Counted from the first letter of the stretch, positions 1 through 5,529 are shown. The stretch is DNA of 6,103 nt from Candidatus Mnemosynella bozhongmuii (GCA_014361165.1 JACIWD010000106.1:1-6103); one strand, 5' to 3'. Numbers and translations are program-made. Notes: generated by a model not told the origin, from the sequence alone.

Positions 1-81
1 ATCATAATCCTCGCAGAGAATGTCTATTATCTTCCCTTTTCCCTCATCTCCAAACTGAGCACCAGTCACAACCGTGAACAT
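1..81 (-). CDS. purA: Adenylosuccinate synthetase, N-terminal fragment (cut by window edge)
   Basis: Reading the reverse strand from an ATG at 81 gives 27 codons running to base 1, starting MFTVVTGAQFGDEGKGKIID. The GAQ(W/F)GDEGKGK block is the GTP-binding P-loop signature at the extreme N terminus of adenylosuccinate synthetase. This cytoplasmic enzyme joins IMP and aspartate, using GTP, in the first committed step to AMP. The position of the motif (residues 7-17) fits the family, so the start is well supported although only about 6% of the protein is present. It lies 29 bp after the stop of the methyltransferase gene. There is no Shine-Dalgarno sequence just before the ATG, and a BRE/TATA-like element sits about 33 bp upstream. 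I infer separate, nearly leaderless expression rather than pure operon read-through. Confidence 0.9.
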   Translation of the reverse strand, partial: MFTVVTGAQFGDEGKGKIIDILCEDYD

Positions 82-108
82 GGTAACCAAGAGAAGAAGG
101 TAATCCTG

Positions 109-125
109 AGTTAAATACTTTTCCT
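109..125 (-). promoter_or_regulatory. Putative purA promoter (BRE + TATA)
   Basis: On the reverse strand, AGGAAAAG followed by TATTTAA matches an archaeal BRE/TATA arrangement. The TATA centre is near 114, so transcription would start around 89, leaving about 8 nt before the purA ATG at 81. This agrees with the lack of a Shine-Dalgarno sequence there. The element overlaps the last codons and stop of the upstream methyltransferase gene. It is inferred from sequence only. Confidence 0.4.
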
Positions 126-650
126 CGGTTCGAGTCTCAGAACATAGAGCCTCTCGAAGAAAAGCCTCTCCTCATCAATGACCTCTACCTCAAATCCAGT
201 TCTCTTCGCATGTTCCAGAAATTCTGAAATCTCTGAAAGTGAGGAGAGGACCAGGAGGATTCTTCCTCTTTCTGAAAGAAGCCTCTGAGCCTCATCGATG
301 AATCTCTTTGCAACCTCGATTCCACCCTCTCCACCTGCCCATGCAAGAGACTCGAGATCGGTAGCTTTCTCGGGCAAATAAGGCGGGTTGAAGAGAATGA
401 GATCGAATTCTCCTTTTATTCCTCTCGTCAAATCTGTGAGGATGACCTCAACTCCTCTCTCATGAGCAAATCTGGCAGAATACGGATTTATCTCGGTTGC
501 GAAAACTTCTCTCGCAACTTTCGACAGCTCTTCTGAAATCTTTCCCGAACCGCATCCGACTTCGAGAACTCTGTCCTCTCTCCTCACCTCTCTGAGAGCA
601 TTTCTGAGAAGAAGGTATGTGTCCTCTGAGGGAGGATAGACACCGCTCAA
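111..650 (-). CDS. mtq2: Mtq2/HemK2-type protein-(glutamine-N5) methyltransferase
   Basis: A 179-aa class I SAM-dependent methyltransferase. VYPPSEDTYLL at residues 4-14 is the hallmark N terminus of the HemK2/Mtq2/N6AMT1 branch. VLEVGCGSG (28-36) is SAM motif I, the acidic E53 in ATEIN should hold the ribose, and NPPY (88-91) is the catalytic motif that binds the target amide. The family is known to methylate the GGQ glutamine of release factor 1 and, in eukaryotes and haloarchaea, works with the zinc protein Trm112; no Trm112 gene is in this window. The start is TTG at 650, overlapping the ksgA stop as TTGA, with a GAGGTG Shine-Dalgarno at 657-662 six bases upstream, so translational coupling is likely. 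The N-terminal motif falls right after this start, which supports it. The exact substrate here (aRF1) is inferred from homologues. Confidence 0.87.
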   Translation of the reverse strand: MSGVYPPSEDTYLLLRNALREVRREDRVLEVGCGSGKISEELSKVAREVFATEINPYSARFAHERGVEVILTDLTRGIKGEFDLILFNPPYLPEKATDLESLAWAGGEGGIEVAKRFIDEAQRLLSERGRILLVLSSLSEISEFLEHAKRTGFEVEVIDEERLFFERLYVLRLEPRKSI

Positions 651-1396
651 TTCTCACACCTCATCCTTTCTATCAATCTTGCTATTCTCTTCAAATCCTC
701 AACTTCAAGCTCTTCTGCCCTCTTTCTCAGAATCTTCTCATCGAGTCTCTCTGCGATCTCCTCCCCCTTTATTCCGCAGATCACAGTGCCTCTGAGGTTG
801 TTCATTATGCTCTTTCTCCTGCATCTGAAGATTTTTCCTGTCAGCTCCAGGAAAACAGGATCTCTCTCCTTTTTTGGAGTCAGCCTGACTATTGCGGAAT
901 CAACCTTCGGTCTCGGGAAGAATGCAGTTCGCGGAACAATCTCAAGAAGCTCCACTTCAAAAAAACGCTGAACATTTGCGGAAAGTCTCGAATAGTCTTT
1001 TGTTCCCGGTTTTGCAATCATCCTCATGGCAAACTCCTTCTGATACATCAGGACCGCTCTCTCAAACTCAAGCTCAAGCATTCTGAAGGTTACGGGAGAG
1101 GATATTGAGTAGGGCAGATTGGAAACAATTTTGTTGAATTCCGGAGGGTCGCTCTTCAGAAAATCTTCAGCTCTGACCTCTATGTTCTCCTTCTTTGGAA
1201 TCATTGAGGCAAGCTCTCTGTCCTTCTCATAAGCTATCACTTTTCTGCACCTCTCAGAAAGAAGAACAGTCAGATTTCCTGTTCCTGCACCTATCTCAAG
1301 AACAACATCATCTGGTTTAAGCTCCGCATAATCAACGATTCTCCTCAGAACTCTTGAATCCTTCAGAAAACGCTGATCTCTGTTAAATCTCCTCAT
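647..1396 (-). CDS. rsmA: 16S rRNA (adenine-N6,N6)-dimethyltransferase RsmA/KsgA/Dim1
   Basis: A 249-aa Rossmann methyltransferase that dimethylates the two adjacent adenines in the 3'-terminal hairpin loop (helix 45) of 16S rRNA, acting late in small-subunit assembly. Visible motifs are QRFL (8-11), LEIGAGTGNL motif I (33-42), acidic E57, AEDFL (76-80), the catalytic NLPY motif IV (93-96) and FFPRPKVDSA (159-168), which is diagnostic for the KsgA/Dim1 family. The C-terminal helical domain follows from about residue 180. Length is at the short end for archaeal Dim1 proteins but complete. The ATG at 1396 overlaps the DUF655 stop (ATGA, 1393-1396), and the gene in turn overlaps mtq2 by 4 bp, so all three are probably coupled in one transcript. 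Only a weak GTGAG lies before the start, consistent with coupling. Confidence 0.96.
   Translation of the reverse strand: MRRFNRDQRFLKDSRVLRRIVDYAELKPDDVVLEIGAGTGNLTVLLSERCRKVIAYEKDRELASMIPKKENIEVRAEDFLKSDPPEFNKIVSNLPYSISSPVTFRMLELEFERAVLMYQKEFAMRMIAKPGTKDYSRLSANVQRFFEVELLEIVPRTAFFPRPKVDSAIVRLTPKKERDPVFLELTGKIFRCRRKSIMNNLRGTVICGIKGEEIAERLDEKILRKRAEELEVEDLKRIARLIERMRCEN
657..662 (-). promoter_or_regulatory. Ribosome binding site supporting the TTG start of mtq2
   Basis: GAGGTG on the reverse strand is complementary to the archaeal 16S 3' end and lies 6 nt before the TTG at 650. It sits inside the last codons of ksgA. It is the reason for preferring a TTG start; there is no ATG between the site and the family's N-terminal motif. 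Confidence 0.7.
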
Positions 1397-1956
1397 CTCA
1401 CGAAAATTCTGTATTTTATGTTCTCATCTCTGAGCTCCTCAAGTATCCTTTTTGCTATGAGCTTTTCCGGATGGTGAAGACCCTTCACTCTCTTACTCAG
1501 ATCATCAAAACTCTCGAACTCCTTCTTCTGCCTCTCCTCAAGAATCGTCCACATCAGCTTTTTGCCAACTCCGGGAAGGAGTTCAAGCGAGTGGAGTCTG
1601 GGTGTTATCGGCTGGGCCTTGTTGAAAAACTCCACAAATTCCTTCTCTCTCTCCTTCACAATTTCCTCAAGAACATAGGGCAGCTCGGATCTGGCGGCAT
1701 TTGTCAGATCTTCCCATCTCAATCTTCTCTTCACGTGATTTATGTGTTCTCTCTCACCCTCTCCAATATAAACGCGCTGGTGAATGTTTATTGTTTTTCC
1801 CTCTTTCGGTATCAGTTCGAGGAGAGTGAAGTATTTTTCGCCAATTGCCTGAACAACAGGCTTCTTCTGATAAATTGGTCTCGGGTCTTCCGGATAACCA
1901 TAAGGAAGATAATCCAATACTCTCGCGTACTCCTCTCTCCTCTCGGTCTTTCTCAT
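1393..1956 (-). CDS. DUF655 protein: OB-fold-like domain plus helix-hairpin-helix, probable nucleic-acid binder
   Basis: A 187-aa protein of the archaeal DUF655 family (the A. fulgidus member is, from memory, AF1531). Residues about 8-75 contain VLDYLPYGYPEDPRP and a beta-rich stretch (VVQAIGEKYFTLLEL...INIHQRVYIG) that fits the S1/OB-like fold described for the family. Residues 124-175 hold a helix-hairpin-helix unit (LELLPGVGKKLMWTILEER) and a second helical hairpin (SFDDLSKRVKGLHHPEKLIAKRIL), typical of non-specific nucleic-acid contacts. The biochemical role is unknown. It lies 11 nt after rpoF and overlaps ksgA by 4 bp, suggesting a job in transcription or rRNA maturation; that is inference from context. 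The ATG at 1956 is the only sensible start, because an in-frame stop lies just upstream. Confidence 0.9.
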   Translation of the reverse strand: MRKTERREEYARVLDYLPYGYPEDPRPIYQKKPVVQAIGEKYFTLLELIPKEGKTINIHQRVYIGEGEREHINHVKRRLRWEDLTNAARSELPYVLEEIVKEREKEFVEFFNKAQPITPRLHSLELLPGVGKKLMWTILEERQKKEFESFDDLSKRVKGLHHPEKLIAKRILEELRDENIKYRIFVR

Positions 1957-1967
1957 AACATATCATC

Positions 1968-2300
1968 TCACGCATATTTTGAGACGATCTCCAGTATTTT
2001 TCTGATGTCCTCATCATTTAAACTGTACCTCTCCTTGGCATATATTGCTCTGAGCTCGGTTGGAGAAAGAGGCAGAATATCTGCAATCTTCACCGCAATG
2101 TCCTCTCTCATCTTATCGAGCTGCATGAGCTCCTCAACAAGTTTTCTTGCATCTTCCTTGGATAGCTTTGCAAATTTTTTGGAGTGCTCTATTGCTCTTC
2201 TGATTTCGTAGCTTAGATTCTCGTCTCCCTCATACTTTTCGAGAATTTCCTTAACTTCAGCCAGTGTCAGAGGACTCTCCTCAATAACTCTCTTAATCAT
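1968..2300 (-). CDS. rpoF: DNA-directed RNA polymerase subunit Rpo4 (RpoF)
   Basis: A 110-aa protein of the Rpb4/RpoF family. The N terminus MIKRVIEESPLTLAEVKEIL and the C-terminal HRDC-like helical region (ADILPLSPTELRAIYAKERYSLNDEDIRKIL) are characteristic. Rpo4 pairs with Rpo7 to form the polymerase stalk, which helps open-complex formation and binds emerging RNA; Rpo7 is not encoded here. I chose the ATG at 2300 over an in-frame TTG at 2306: a GAGGAG Shine-Dalgarno at 2307-2312 has ideal 6-nt spacing to the ATG but none to the TTG. With this start the gene begins 2 nt after the eL21 stop. With TTG it would be 112 aa and overlap eL21 by 4 bp, as at the mtq2 junction, so that alternative is not excluded. 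Confidence 0.94.
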   Translation of the reverse strand: MIKRVIEESPLTLAEVKEILEKYEGDENLSYEIRRAIEHSKKFAKLSKEDARKLVEELMQLDKMREDIAVKIADILPLSPTELRAIYAKERYSLNDEDIRKILEIVSKYA

Positions 2301-2302
2301 CC

Positions 2303-2614
2303 TCAACTCCTCGTTTCAGAAGTCAATTTCTGCGGTATCAGATGTTCGGGATTCACGATGAGCTTCTTGATTTTTCCGCCATCCCTCACCTCAACTATGT
2401 AGGCTCTACCTCTTACATCCACTATCCTTCCTGTTCTTCCGTGGAATCTCGGATGGGGCCTTCCTTTTGGTGAAGAGGAATCAATTTTTATGTGGACGCT
2501 CTCTCCAATCTCAAAGCGCCTCACATACCTCGTTATTGAGCGAAGCCCCTTCTCCCGAACGCTTTTTTTGAACTTGTATCTTACTTTCCTTTGGACTCCA
2601 TGATGTCTTGCCAT
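2303..2614 (-). CDS. rpl21e: 50S ribosomal protein eL21
   Basis: A 103-aa basic protein of the archaeal/eukaryotic eL21 family. The N terminus is rich in Arg and Lys (MARHHGVQRKVRYKFKKSVR), as usual for this family. The core GLRSITRYVRRFEIGESVHIKID, the PHPRFHGRTGRIVDVRGRAY block (residues 53-72) and the VNPEHLIP tail element are strongly conserved family features. It is a structural component of the large subunit with an SH3-like barrel. The ATG at 2614 is inside the end of pus10, giving a 34-bp overlap. A GGAGGG Shine-Dalgarno at 2620-2625 with 5-nt spacing supports the start. Expression is probably by read-through from the pus10 promoter; I see no separate promoter, though an internal one within pus10 cannot be excluded. 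Confidence 0.97.
   Translation of the reverse strand: MARHHGVQRKVRYKFKKSVREKGLRSITRYVRRFEIGESVHIKIDSSSPKGRPHPRFHGRTGRIVDVRGRAYIVEVRDGGKIKKLIVNPEHLIPQKLTSETRS
2307..2312 (-). promoter_or_regulatory. Ribosome binding site deciding the rpoF start
   Basis: GAGGAG on the reverse strand lies inside the last codons of the eL21 gene, 6 nt before the ATG at 2300. It touches the alternative TTG at 2306 directly, which would leave no spacing. This argues for the ATG. Confidence 0.65.
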
Positions 2615-3840
2615 TTCAACCCTCCCGCATCAATTACATCGAGCTCGATTACCCGAGCCTGAACCGAGAGCAGCGAGGAAAGACTCGGAACGGTTCTGCC
2701 ATCATCACCTGACACAAGCTCCTTGACATAAAGACCACTGTCACATGTGATCTCAAGGACTGCTTCAGTTGTATCAAAAGAGATGAGCGACACTTTATAA
2801 ATCTTTCTCTCTCTTATTTTATCGGCTCTTCTGTGAGACACTCTTTTCGGAGTTCTCTGTTTCACAGTTATTCCACTGAGCTTCTCAACCGCTCTCTCAA
2901 GCTCTTCTCTCGAAATCTCTCTCTCAAATTTCACCCTGACTCTGTAGGTCTTCTCAAACCTCATTTCTTTTATCATCTCCACAAACTCCGAAGATACTTC
3001 CTGAAGTCCCTCAACCTCAACCTTCCCTCTGGCGTATTCGTTTATCTCCCTCTCAACAGTTTTGAGATCAAGGAATCTCTTCCTGGGTCTCTTTATCTCA
3101 ATTATGAAGGGCCTTCCTGTTCCCAGCATTCTTGCGTCTATGTCCTCTCTTCCCGCACCATGAAGGACAGCTCTCTCTCCTTCTGTCATCCTGAGAAGCG
3201 GTTCTCCTATCAGTTCTTCAACGCTCTCCGGATACTGCTTCCCTGTGAAGCCACAGTGCTCGCATCCTCTCCCTCTGCATTTCGAGCATGGCCAGTGAGT
3301 TTGCGGAATTCCTCTCACAAGCTTTCTGTATCTTCCAGAAATGTAGAGAGATCTTATCTGGAGCTCCACGGTGTTCTGGGGAACATCAACTATGGCGACA
3401 ACATCGGGTTTGGAGAAATCAGCCCTTTTCTTCAATCTTCTTGCAACCCTCTTTCCAATTTCCCGGTTAAACTCAAGTTTTATGGATTCGGCATAATCAG
3501 CACCGTATTTCTCCCAGAGAAGTTCCTCGCTCTCAAGAATCTCCGGAGGCAGTCTTGAACCTATGAGAAATGTTGAAAATTCAATTTCACTCAACTTCTC
3601 AATCACTCTTTCAGCCCACTCATCCACTTCCTCAAAGAGATTTGTGCACACCCAGCAGATTCCAGTTTCCTCTGATGAAATCCCTCTTTTTTCGAGCTCC
3701 TCTTTCAAAATTCTTCCTCTTTCCTCATTGTTTTCTGCCTCAATTTTCGCGGAGAACTGCCTTCCTAGACATCTGTTGCAGATGTAACCTTCCCTTACAA
3801 TTCTCTCAGCTCTCTGCAGAATCTCCTCATCAAGCATCAT
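2581..3840 (-). CDS. pus10: tRNA pseudouridine(54/55) synthase Pus10
   Basis: A 419-aa Pus10. In archaea this enzyme makes pseudouridine at positions 54 and 55 of the tRNA T-loop, where bacteria use TruB for position 55. The N-terminal zinc/THUMP-containing part has Cys pairs C21/C24 (CNRC) and C62/C65 (CWVC). A second cysteine cluster lies at C185, C188, C193 and C196. The catalytic domain carries GREDIDARMLGTGRPF (230-245), where D235 (or D233) should be the nucleophilic aspartate. RVSHRRAD (333-340) and SGLYVKELVSGDDGRTVPSL (368-387) are conserved active-site blocks. Length matches archaeal Pus10. The start is ATG at 3840 or, 3 nt later, ATG at 3837; a TATA box about 24 nt upstream suggests a leaderless mRNA beginning near 3840. 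It is the first gene of the operon and overlaps rpl21e by 34 bp. Confidence 0.96.
   Translation of the reverse strand: MMLDEEILQRAERIVREGYICNRCLGRQFSAKIEAENNEERGRILKEELEKRGISSEETGICWVCTNLFEEVDEWAERVIEKLSEIEFSTFLIGSRLPPEILESEELLWEKYGADYAESIKLEFNREIGKRVARRLKKRADFSKPDVVAIVDVPQNTVELQIRSLYISGRYRKLVRGIPQTHWPCSKCRGRGCEHCGFTGKQYPESVEELIGEPLLRMTEGERAVLHGAGREDIDARMLGTGRPFIIEIKRPRKRFLDLKTVEREINEYARGKVEVEGLQEVSSEFVEMIKEMRFEKTYRVRVKFEREISREELERAVEKLSGITVKQRTPKRVSHRRADKIRERKIYKVSLISFDTTEAVLEITCDSGLYVKELVSGDDGRTVPSLSSLLSVQARVIELDVIDAGGLKWQDIMESKGK
2620..2625 (-). promoter_or_regulatory. Ribosome binding site of rpl21e inside pus10
   Basis: GGAGGG on the reverse strand, 5 nt before the eL21 ATG. It lies within pus10 coding sequence, so eL21 initiation occurs on message still being translated for Pus10. 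It is the strongest Shine-Dalgarno in the operon, which would suit the higher demand for a ribosomal protein. Confidence 0.7.
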
Positions 3841-3860
3841 ACCTTGAAACGAAAAAAGAA

Positions 3861-3868
3861 TTAATAAA
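3861..3868 (-). promoter_or_regulatory. TATA box of the pus10-rpl21e-rpoF-DUF655-ksgA-mtq2 operon
   Basis: The reverse strand reads TTTATTAA, centred near 3864-3865, about 25 nt before the pus10 ATG at 3840. That is the normal archaeal TATA-to-start distance, so transcription would begin at or next to the ATG (leaderless message). No strong BRE is evident. An AAGGT directly before the ATG is too close to act as a good Shine-Dalgarno. Confidence 0.55.
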
Positions 3869-3871
3869 GAT

Positions 3872-3892
3872 TCATTAAAGGGAACAAAAGAG
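3872..3892 (-). terminator. T-rich terminator-like stretch after hsp20
   Basis: About 10-30 nt after the hsp20 stop, the reverse strand reads a pyrimidine run with two T tracts (CTCTTTTG and CCCTTTAA). Archaeal termination typically needs T-rich non-template runs and no hairpin. The stretch lies just before the pus10 TATA box, a sensible place to separate the two units. The tracts are short, so the call is tentative. Confidence 0.35.
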
Positions 3893-3900
3893 AATGGGGT

Positions 3901-4377
3901 TTAACCCTTTATCTCTATTTTCTTCTTTGGCTTCTCTTCTACGACCTTCTTCGGAATTGTTATCTCAAGCACACCGTTTCTGAATGTTGCCTCAGCCTTA
4001 TCGTAATCGAGGTTCTCCGGCAGTCTGACATAGCGGTAGAACTTTCTGTATCCTCTCTCCCTTCTTATGTAATCCTCTCCCTCCTCCTTTTTCTCCTCTT
4101 TCCTCTCGGCGGATATCTCTATTCCTCCGTCAACTATGTTTATCTCTATGTCCTCCTTTTCAACTCCGGGTATGTCTGCTATCACCTTGACGTCCTTCTC
4201 ACTCTCTATCACGTCAACAAGCGGTGAGAAAGACTCTCTTGTCTCTCTGACTCTCTCGGGGAAGAATGACTCGAATCCACTCATGAATCTGTCCATAAGT
4301 CTCTGCATCCTTCTGATCTCCTCACCAATCTCCTCAAACCAGTCCTCGAAGGGATCGAATCTTCTCCTCCTCCACAT
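3901..4377 (-). CDS. hsp20: Small heat-shock protein, Hsp20/alpha-crystallin family
   Basis: A 158-aa cytoplasmic holdase chaperone that forms oligomers and binds unfolding proteins without ATP. The N-terminal arm (1-50) is Arg/Phe/Trp-rich (MWRRRRFDPFEDWFEE), the alpha-crystallin domain spans about 51-145 (SPLVDVIES, VIADIPGVEKEDIEIN, FRNGVLEITIPK), and the C-terminal tail carries the oligomerisation I-x-I motif as IEI (154-156). A lysine/glutamate-rich loop at 91-102 sits within the domain. I chose the ATG at 4377: GAGGTGAT at 4382-4389 is a near-perfect Shine-Dalgarno 4 nt upstream. Starts at GTG 4386 or ATG 4383 would give 161 or 160 aa but would overlap that site. The gene is monocistronic, with its own promoter and a likely T-rich terminator. 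Confidence 0.95.
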   Translation of the reverse strand: MWRRRRFDPFEDWFEEIGEEIRRMQRLMDRFMSGFESFFPERVRETRESFSPLVDVIESEKDVKVIADIPGVEKEDIEINIVDGGIEISAERKEEKKEEGEDYIRRERGYRKFYRYVRLPENLDYDKAEATFRNGVLEITIPKKVVEEKPKKKIEIKG

Positions 4378-4381
4378 ATCC

Positions 4382-4389
4382 ATCACCTC
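4382..4389 (-). promoter_or_regulatory. Ribosome binding site deciding the hsp20 start
   Basis: GAGGTGAT on the reverse strand is an 8-base match to the complement of the archaeal 16S 3' end, 4 nt before the ATG at 4377. The two earlier in-frame starts (GTG 4386, ATG 4383) lie inside or against it, so they are unlikely. Confidence 0.7.
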
Positions 4390-4403
4390 ACGTAAATATT
4401 TTC

Positions 4404-4416
4404 AGAATGCACTTCT
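4404..4416. promoter_or_regulatory. Short inverted repeat between hsp20 TATA box and start site
   Basis: AGAA-N5-TTCT is a small dyad touching the downstream edge of the TATA box, where archaeal repressors often bind. An 8-bp palindrome (AAATATTT, 4394-4401) lies next to it at the predicted start site. I do not see the CTAAC-N5-GTTAG element that I recall for the Archaeoglobus heat-shock regulator HSR1. Arms of 4 bp are short enough to arise by chance. Confidence 0.2.
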
Positions 4417-4431
4417 ATATAAATTTTTCCC
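4416..4431 (-). promoter_or_regulatory. hsp20 promoter (BRE + TATA)
   Basis: On the reverse strand, a BRE-like GGGAAAAA is followed by TTTATATA (4416-4423), the clearest TATA box in the window. With a TATA centre near 4419-4420 the start site should be about 4394, giving a leader of some 15 nt that holds the Shine-Dalgarno. This arrangement independently supports the ATG at 4377. Confidence 0.75.
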
Positions 4432-4451
4432 TCAACAGACCAGCTTTCTGC

Positions 4452-4471
4452 AAGGCTCTCTGAAGGCTCTC
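4452..4471. repeat. 9-bp direct repeat upstream of the hsp20 promoter
   Basis: AAGGCTCTC occurs at 4452-4460 and again at 4463-4471, an 11-bp period close to one helical turn. The pair lies between the DUF1805 stop and the hsp20 BRE, about 60-77 bp before the predicted hsp20 start site. In-phase direct repeats there could be a regulator site; no known motif is recognised. Confidence 0.35.
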
Positions 4472-4481
4472 CAATGGAAAT

Positions 4482-4769
4482 TTAGAGAGAATGTCTCATT
4501 TTTTCAAGGGCCTCTTTACCGCTCATTCCCTCCTTTATTCCGAGCTCCCTCGCCTTTTCAGATACCTTAACAACCGGCTTTTCCAGCATCTCTTCGATTG
4601 AAGAAACTCCCGAAATAACTGCAACAGCTTCTCCAAATTTCTCTGCAGCGTCAATCGAAATGAATCCGCAGCCGATAATCCCCTTTTCCGCCTTTATAAT
4701 AAGCAGCTTTGAGTTCTCCATTTCTATTGAAATTCCCGTGAAATCCCTCATCATCTTTACCTGGAGCAT
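4482..4769 (-). CDS. DUF1805 family protein, function unknown
   Basis: A 95-aa soluble protein recognised as DUF1805 from its pattern: KLLIIKAEKGIIGCGFISIDAAEKFGEAVAVISGV in the first two thirds, then VSEKARELGIKEGMSGKEALEKM at the C terminus. The GCGF(I/L)-x3-AAEKFG element and the closing ARELGI-x-EGM-x-GxEAL element recur in this small archaeal/bacterial family. No enzymatic role is established and no catalytic set is obvious, apart from a single cysteine (C71) in the conserved GCGF. I took ATG 4769: a TTTTAAG box centred about 25 nt upstream would make it leaderless. ATG 4754, 4 nt after an AGGT, is a plausible alternative giving 90 aa. A longer frame reaching 4880 is rejected because it runs into the divergent gene and lacks family similarity. 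Transcribed away from its neighbour, toward hsp20. Confidence 0.8.
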   Translation of the reverse strand: MLQVKMMRDFTGISIEMENSKLLIIKAEKGIIGCGFISIDAAEKFGEAVAVISGVSSIEEMLEKPVVKVSEKARELGIKEGMSGKEALEKMRHSL

Positions 4770-4799
4770 AAATTTGAATTCTCCTGCAGTTCTTAAAAC
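4768..4799. promoter_or_regulatory. Back-to-back promoter elements between DUF1805 and the TIM-barrel-like gene
   Basis: The 37-bp divergent spacer holds a reverse-strand TTTTAAG (4792-4798), about 25 nt before the DUF1805 ATG at 4769. It also holds a plus-strand ATAAATTT (4768-4775), about 36 nt before the plus-strand ATG at 4807, predicting a start near 4797. Each TATA lies at or next to the start site of the other transcript, so the two genes should compete for or share transcription factors. Both boxes are imperfect. Confidence 0.4.
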
Positions 4800-4806
4800 T
4801 GATCGT

Positions 4807-5529
4807 ATGCCGCGAGACCTAATTCTTGAATACAGGGGAAAGAAAATTCCGGTTTTATCTCTCGGGACCTCCCCCTTCATAGGAGCGGCTCAGTTCGGAT
4901 TGAGAGCTCTCAGATATCGCAATTTCTGGTTTAATCATCCGGAAAGAATGGAGAGGGCATTTCTCATGGCTTACGATCTCGGTGTTCCCGGAGTTCATCT
5001 TCTCCCCTATGAGCCAATTCTTGATGCAGCCGAGAGGGCTTTAAAGAAGGCTGATCTGATAGTTACGGCTACAGTTGAGCTTGGAAATGAGGAAATTCTG
5101 AGAAGACTGAGAGAAATCGGAGCCTCTGCCATTGCAATTCATGCCGAGTGGAGCGATCGGAGACATCCCGGGATTTTTCGAGAGCTCGAAAGAATATCGG
5201 AATTTGCTCTCTGCGGCCTTGCAACTCACAGACCGGATGTAACCCTTGAACTTACGAAAGATTTCGCAAATGATTTTTACATGGTTCCGGTTAATCCGCT
5301 TGGAAAATACATGGGAAATGTGGAAAGAGCTCTTAACTCATATCTCTCAACCGAGAAGATTCTTGTAGGAATGAAAGTTCTCGCAGCCGGAAAGGTCCCG
5401 GTGAGAGATGCTTTGGAGTTTGCCATGAAGTATGTTGATGCTGTCACAATAGGAATTGGAAGTTTTGGAGAGATCGAAGATACTTTTTCAGCAGCAATAT
5501 CGGTTCTGAGAGAAATTCAGTCGCTCTGA
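4807..5529 (+). CDS. Conserved archaeal protein of unknown function, probable TIM-barrel
   Basis: A 240-aa soluble protein with no signal peptide or membrane segment. I do not recognise a characterised family. Alternating short hydrophobic strands and helices suggest an (alpha/beta) barrel: IPVLSLGTSPF (14-24), PGVHLLP (61-67), DLIVTATV (83-90), ASAIAIHAEW (106-115), FALCGLATHRP (133-143), DFYMVPVNPLG (156-166), ILVGMKVLAAGK (185-196) and DAVTIGIGSFGEIED (211-225). Strand ends carry polar residues that could form an active site (T21, H64, H112, E114, H141, N163, K190). The last two blocks resemble the end of aldo/keto-reductase-like barrels (MK-x-L-x-x-GK, then VTIGIGS with EIE), but the classical catalytic set is not evident. 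The ATG at 4807 is preferred to a longer frame from 4660, which would cross the divergent gene. Transcribed alone, toward the rRNA operon. Confidence 0.8.
   Translation: MPRDLILEYRGKKIPVLSLGTSPFIGAAQFGLRALRYRNFWFNHPERMERAFLMAYDLGVPGVHLLPYEPILDAAERALKKADLIVTATVELGNEEILRRLREIGASAIAIHAEWSDRRHPGIFRELERISEFALCGLATHRPDVTLELTKDFANDFYMVPVNPLGKYMGNVERALNSYLSTEKILVGMKVLAAGKVPVRDALEFAMKYVDAVTIGIGSFGEIEDTFSAAISVLREIQSL

Noticed and set aside
617..1108. 163-aa open frame on the plus strand
   Set aside because: Antisense shadow of ksgA and the start of mtq2; composition is typical of reversed coding sequence.
1471..2211. 246-aa open frame on the plus strand
   Set aside because: It lies antisense to DUF655 and rpoF, is full of Ser/Leu/Phe from reversed Glu/Lys/Arg-rich codons, and has no recognisable motif or initiation signal.
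2833..3558. 241-aa open frame on the plus strand
   Set aside because: Antisense shadow of pus10, which has complete catalytic and zinc motifs on the other strand.
4660..4806. N-terminal extension of the TIM-barrel-like frame (289 aa)
   Set aside because: These 49 residues are antisense to DUF1805, hydrophobic by reversal, and precede a well-placed ATG at 4807.
4770..4880. N-terminal extension of the DUF1805 frame (132 aa)
   Set aside because: The extra 37 residues cross the divergent gene's start, lack family similarity, and bypass the better promoter-to-ATG spacing at 4769.
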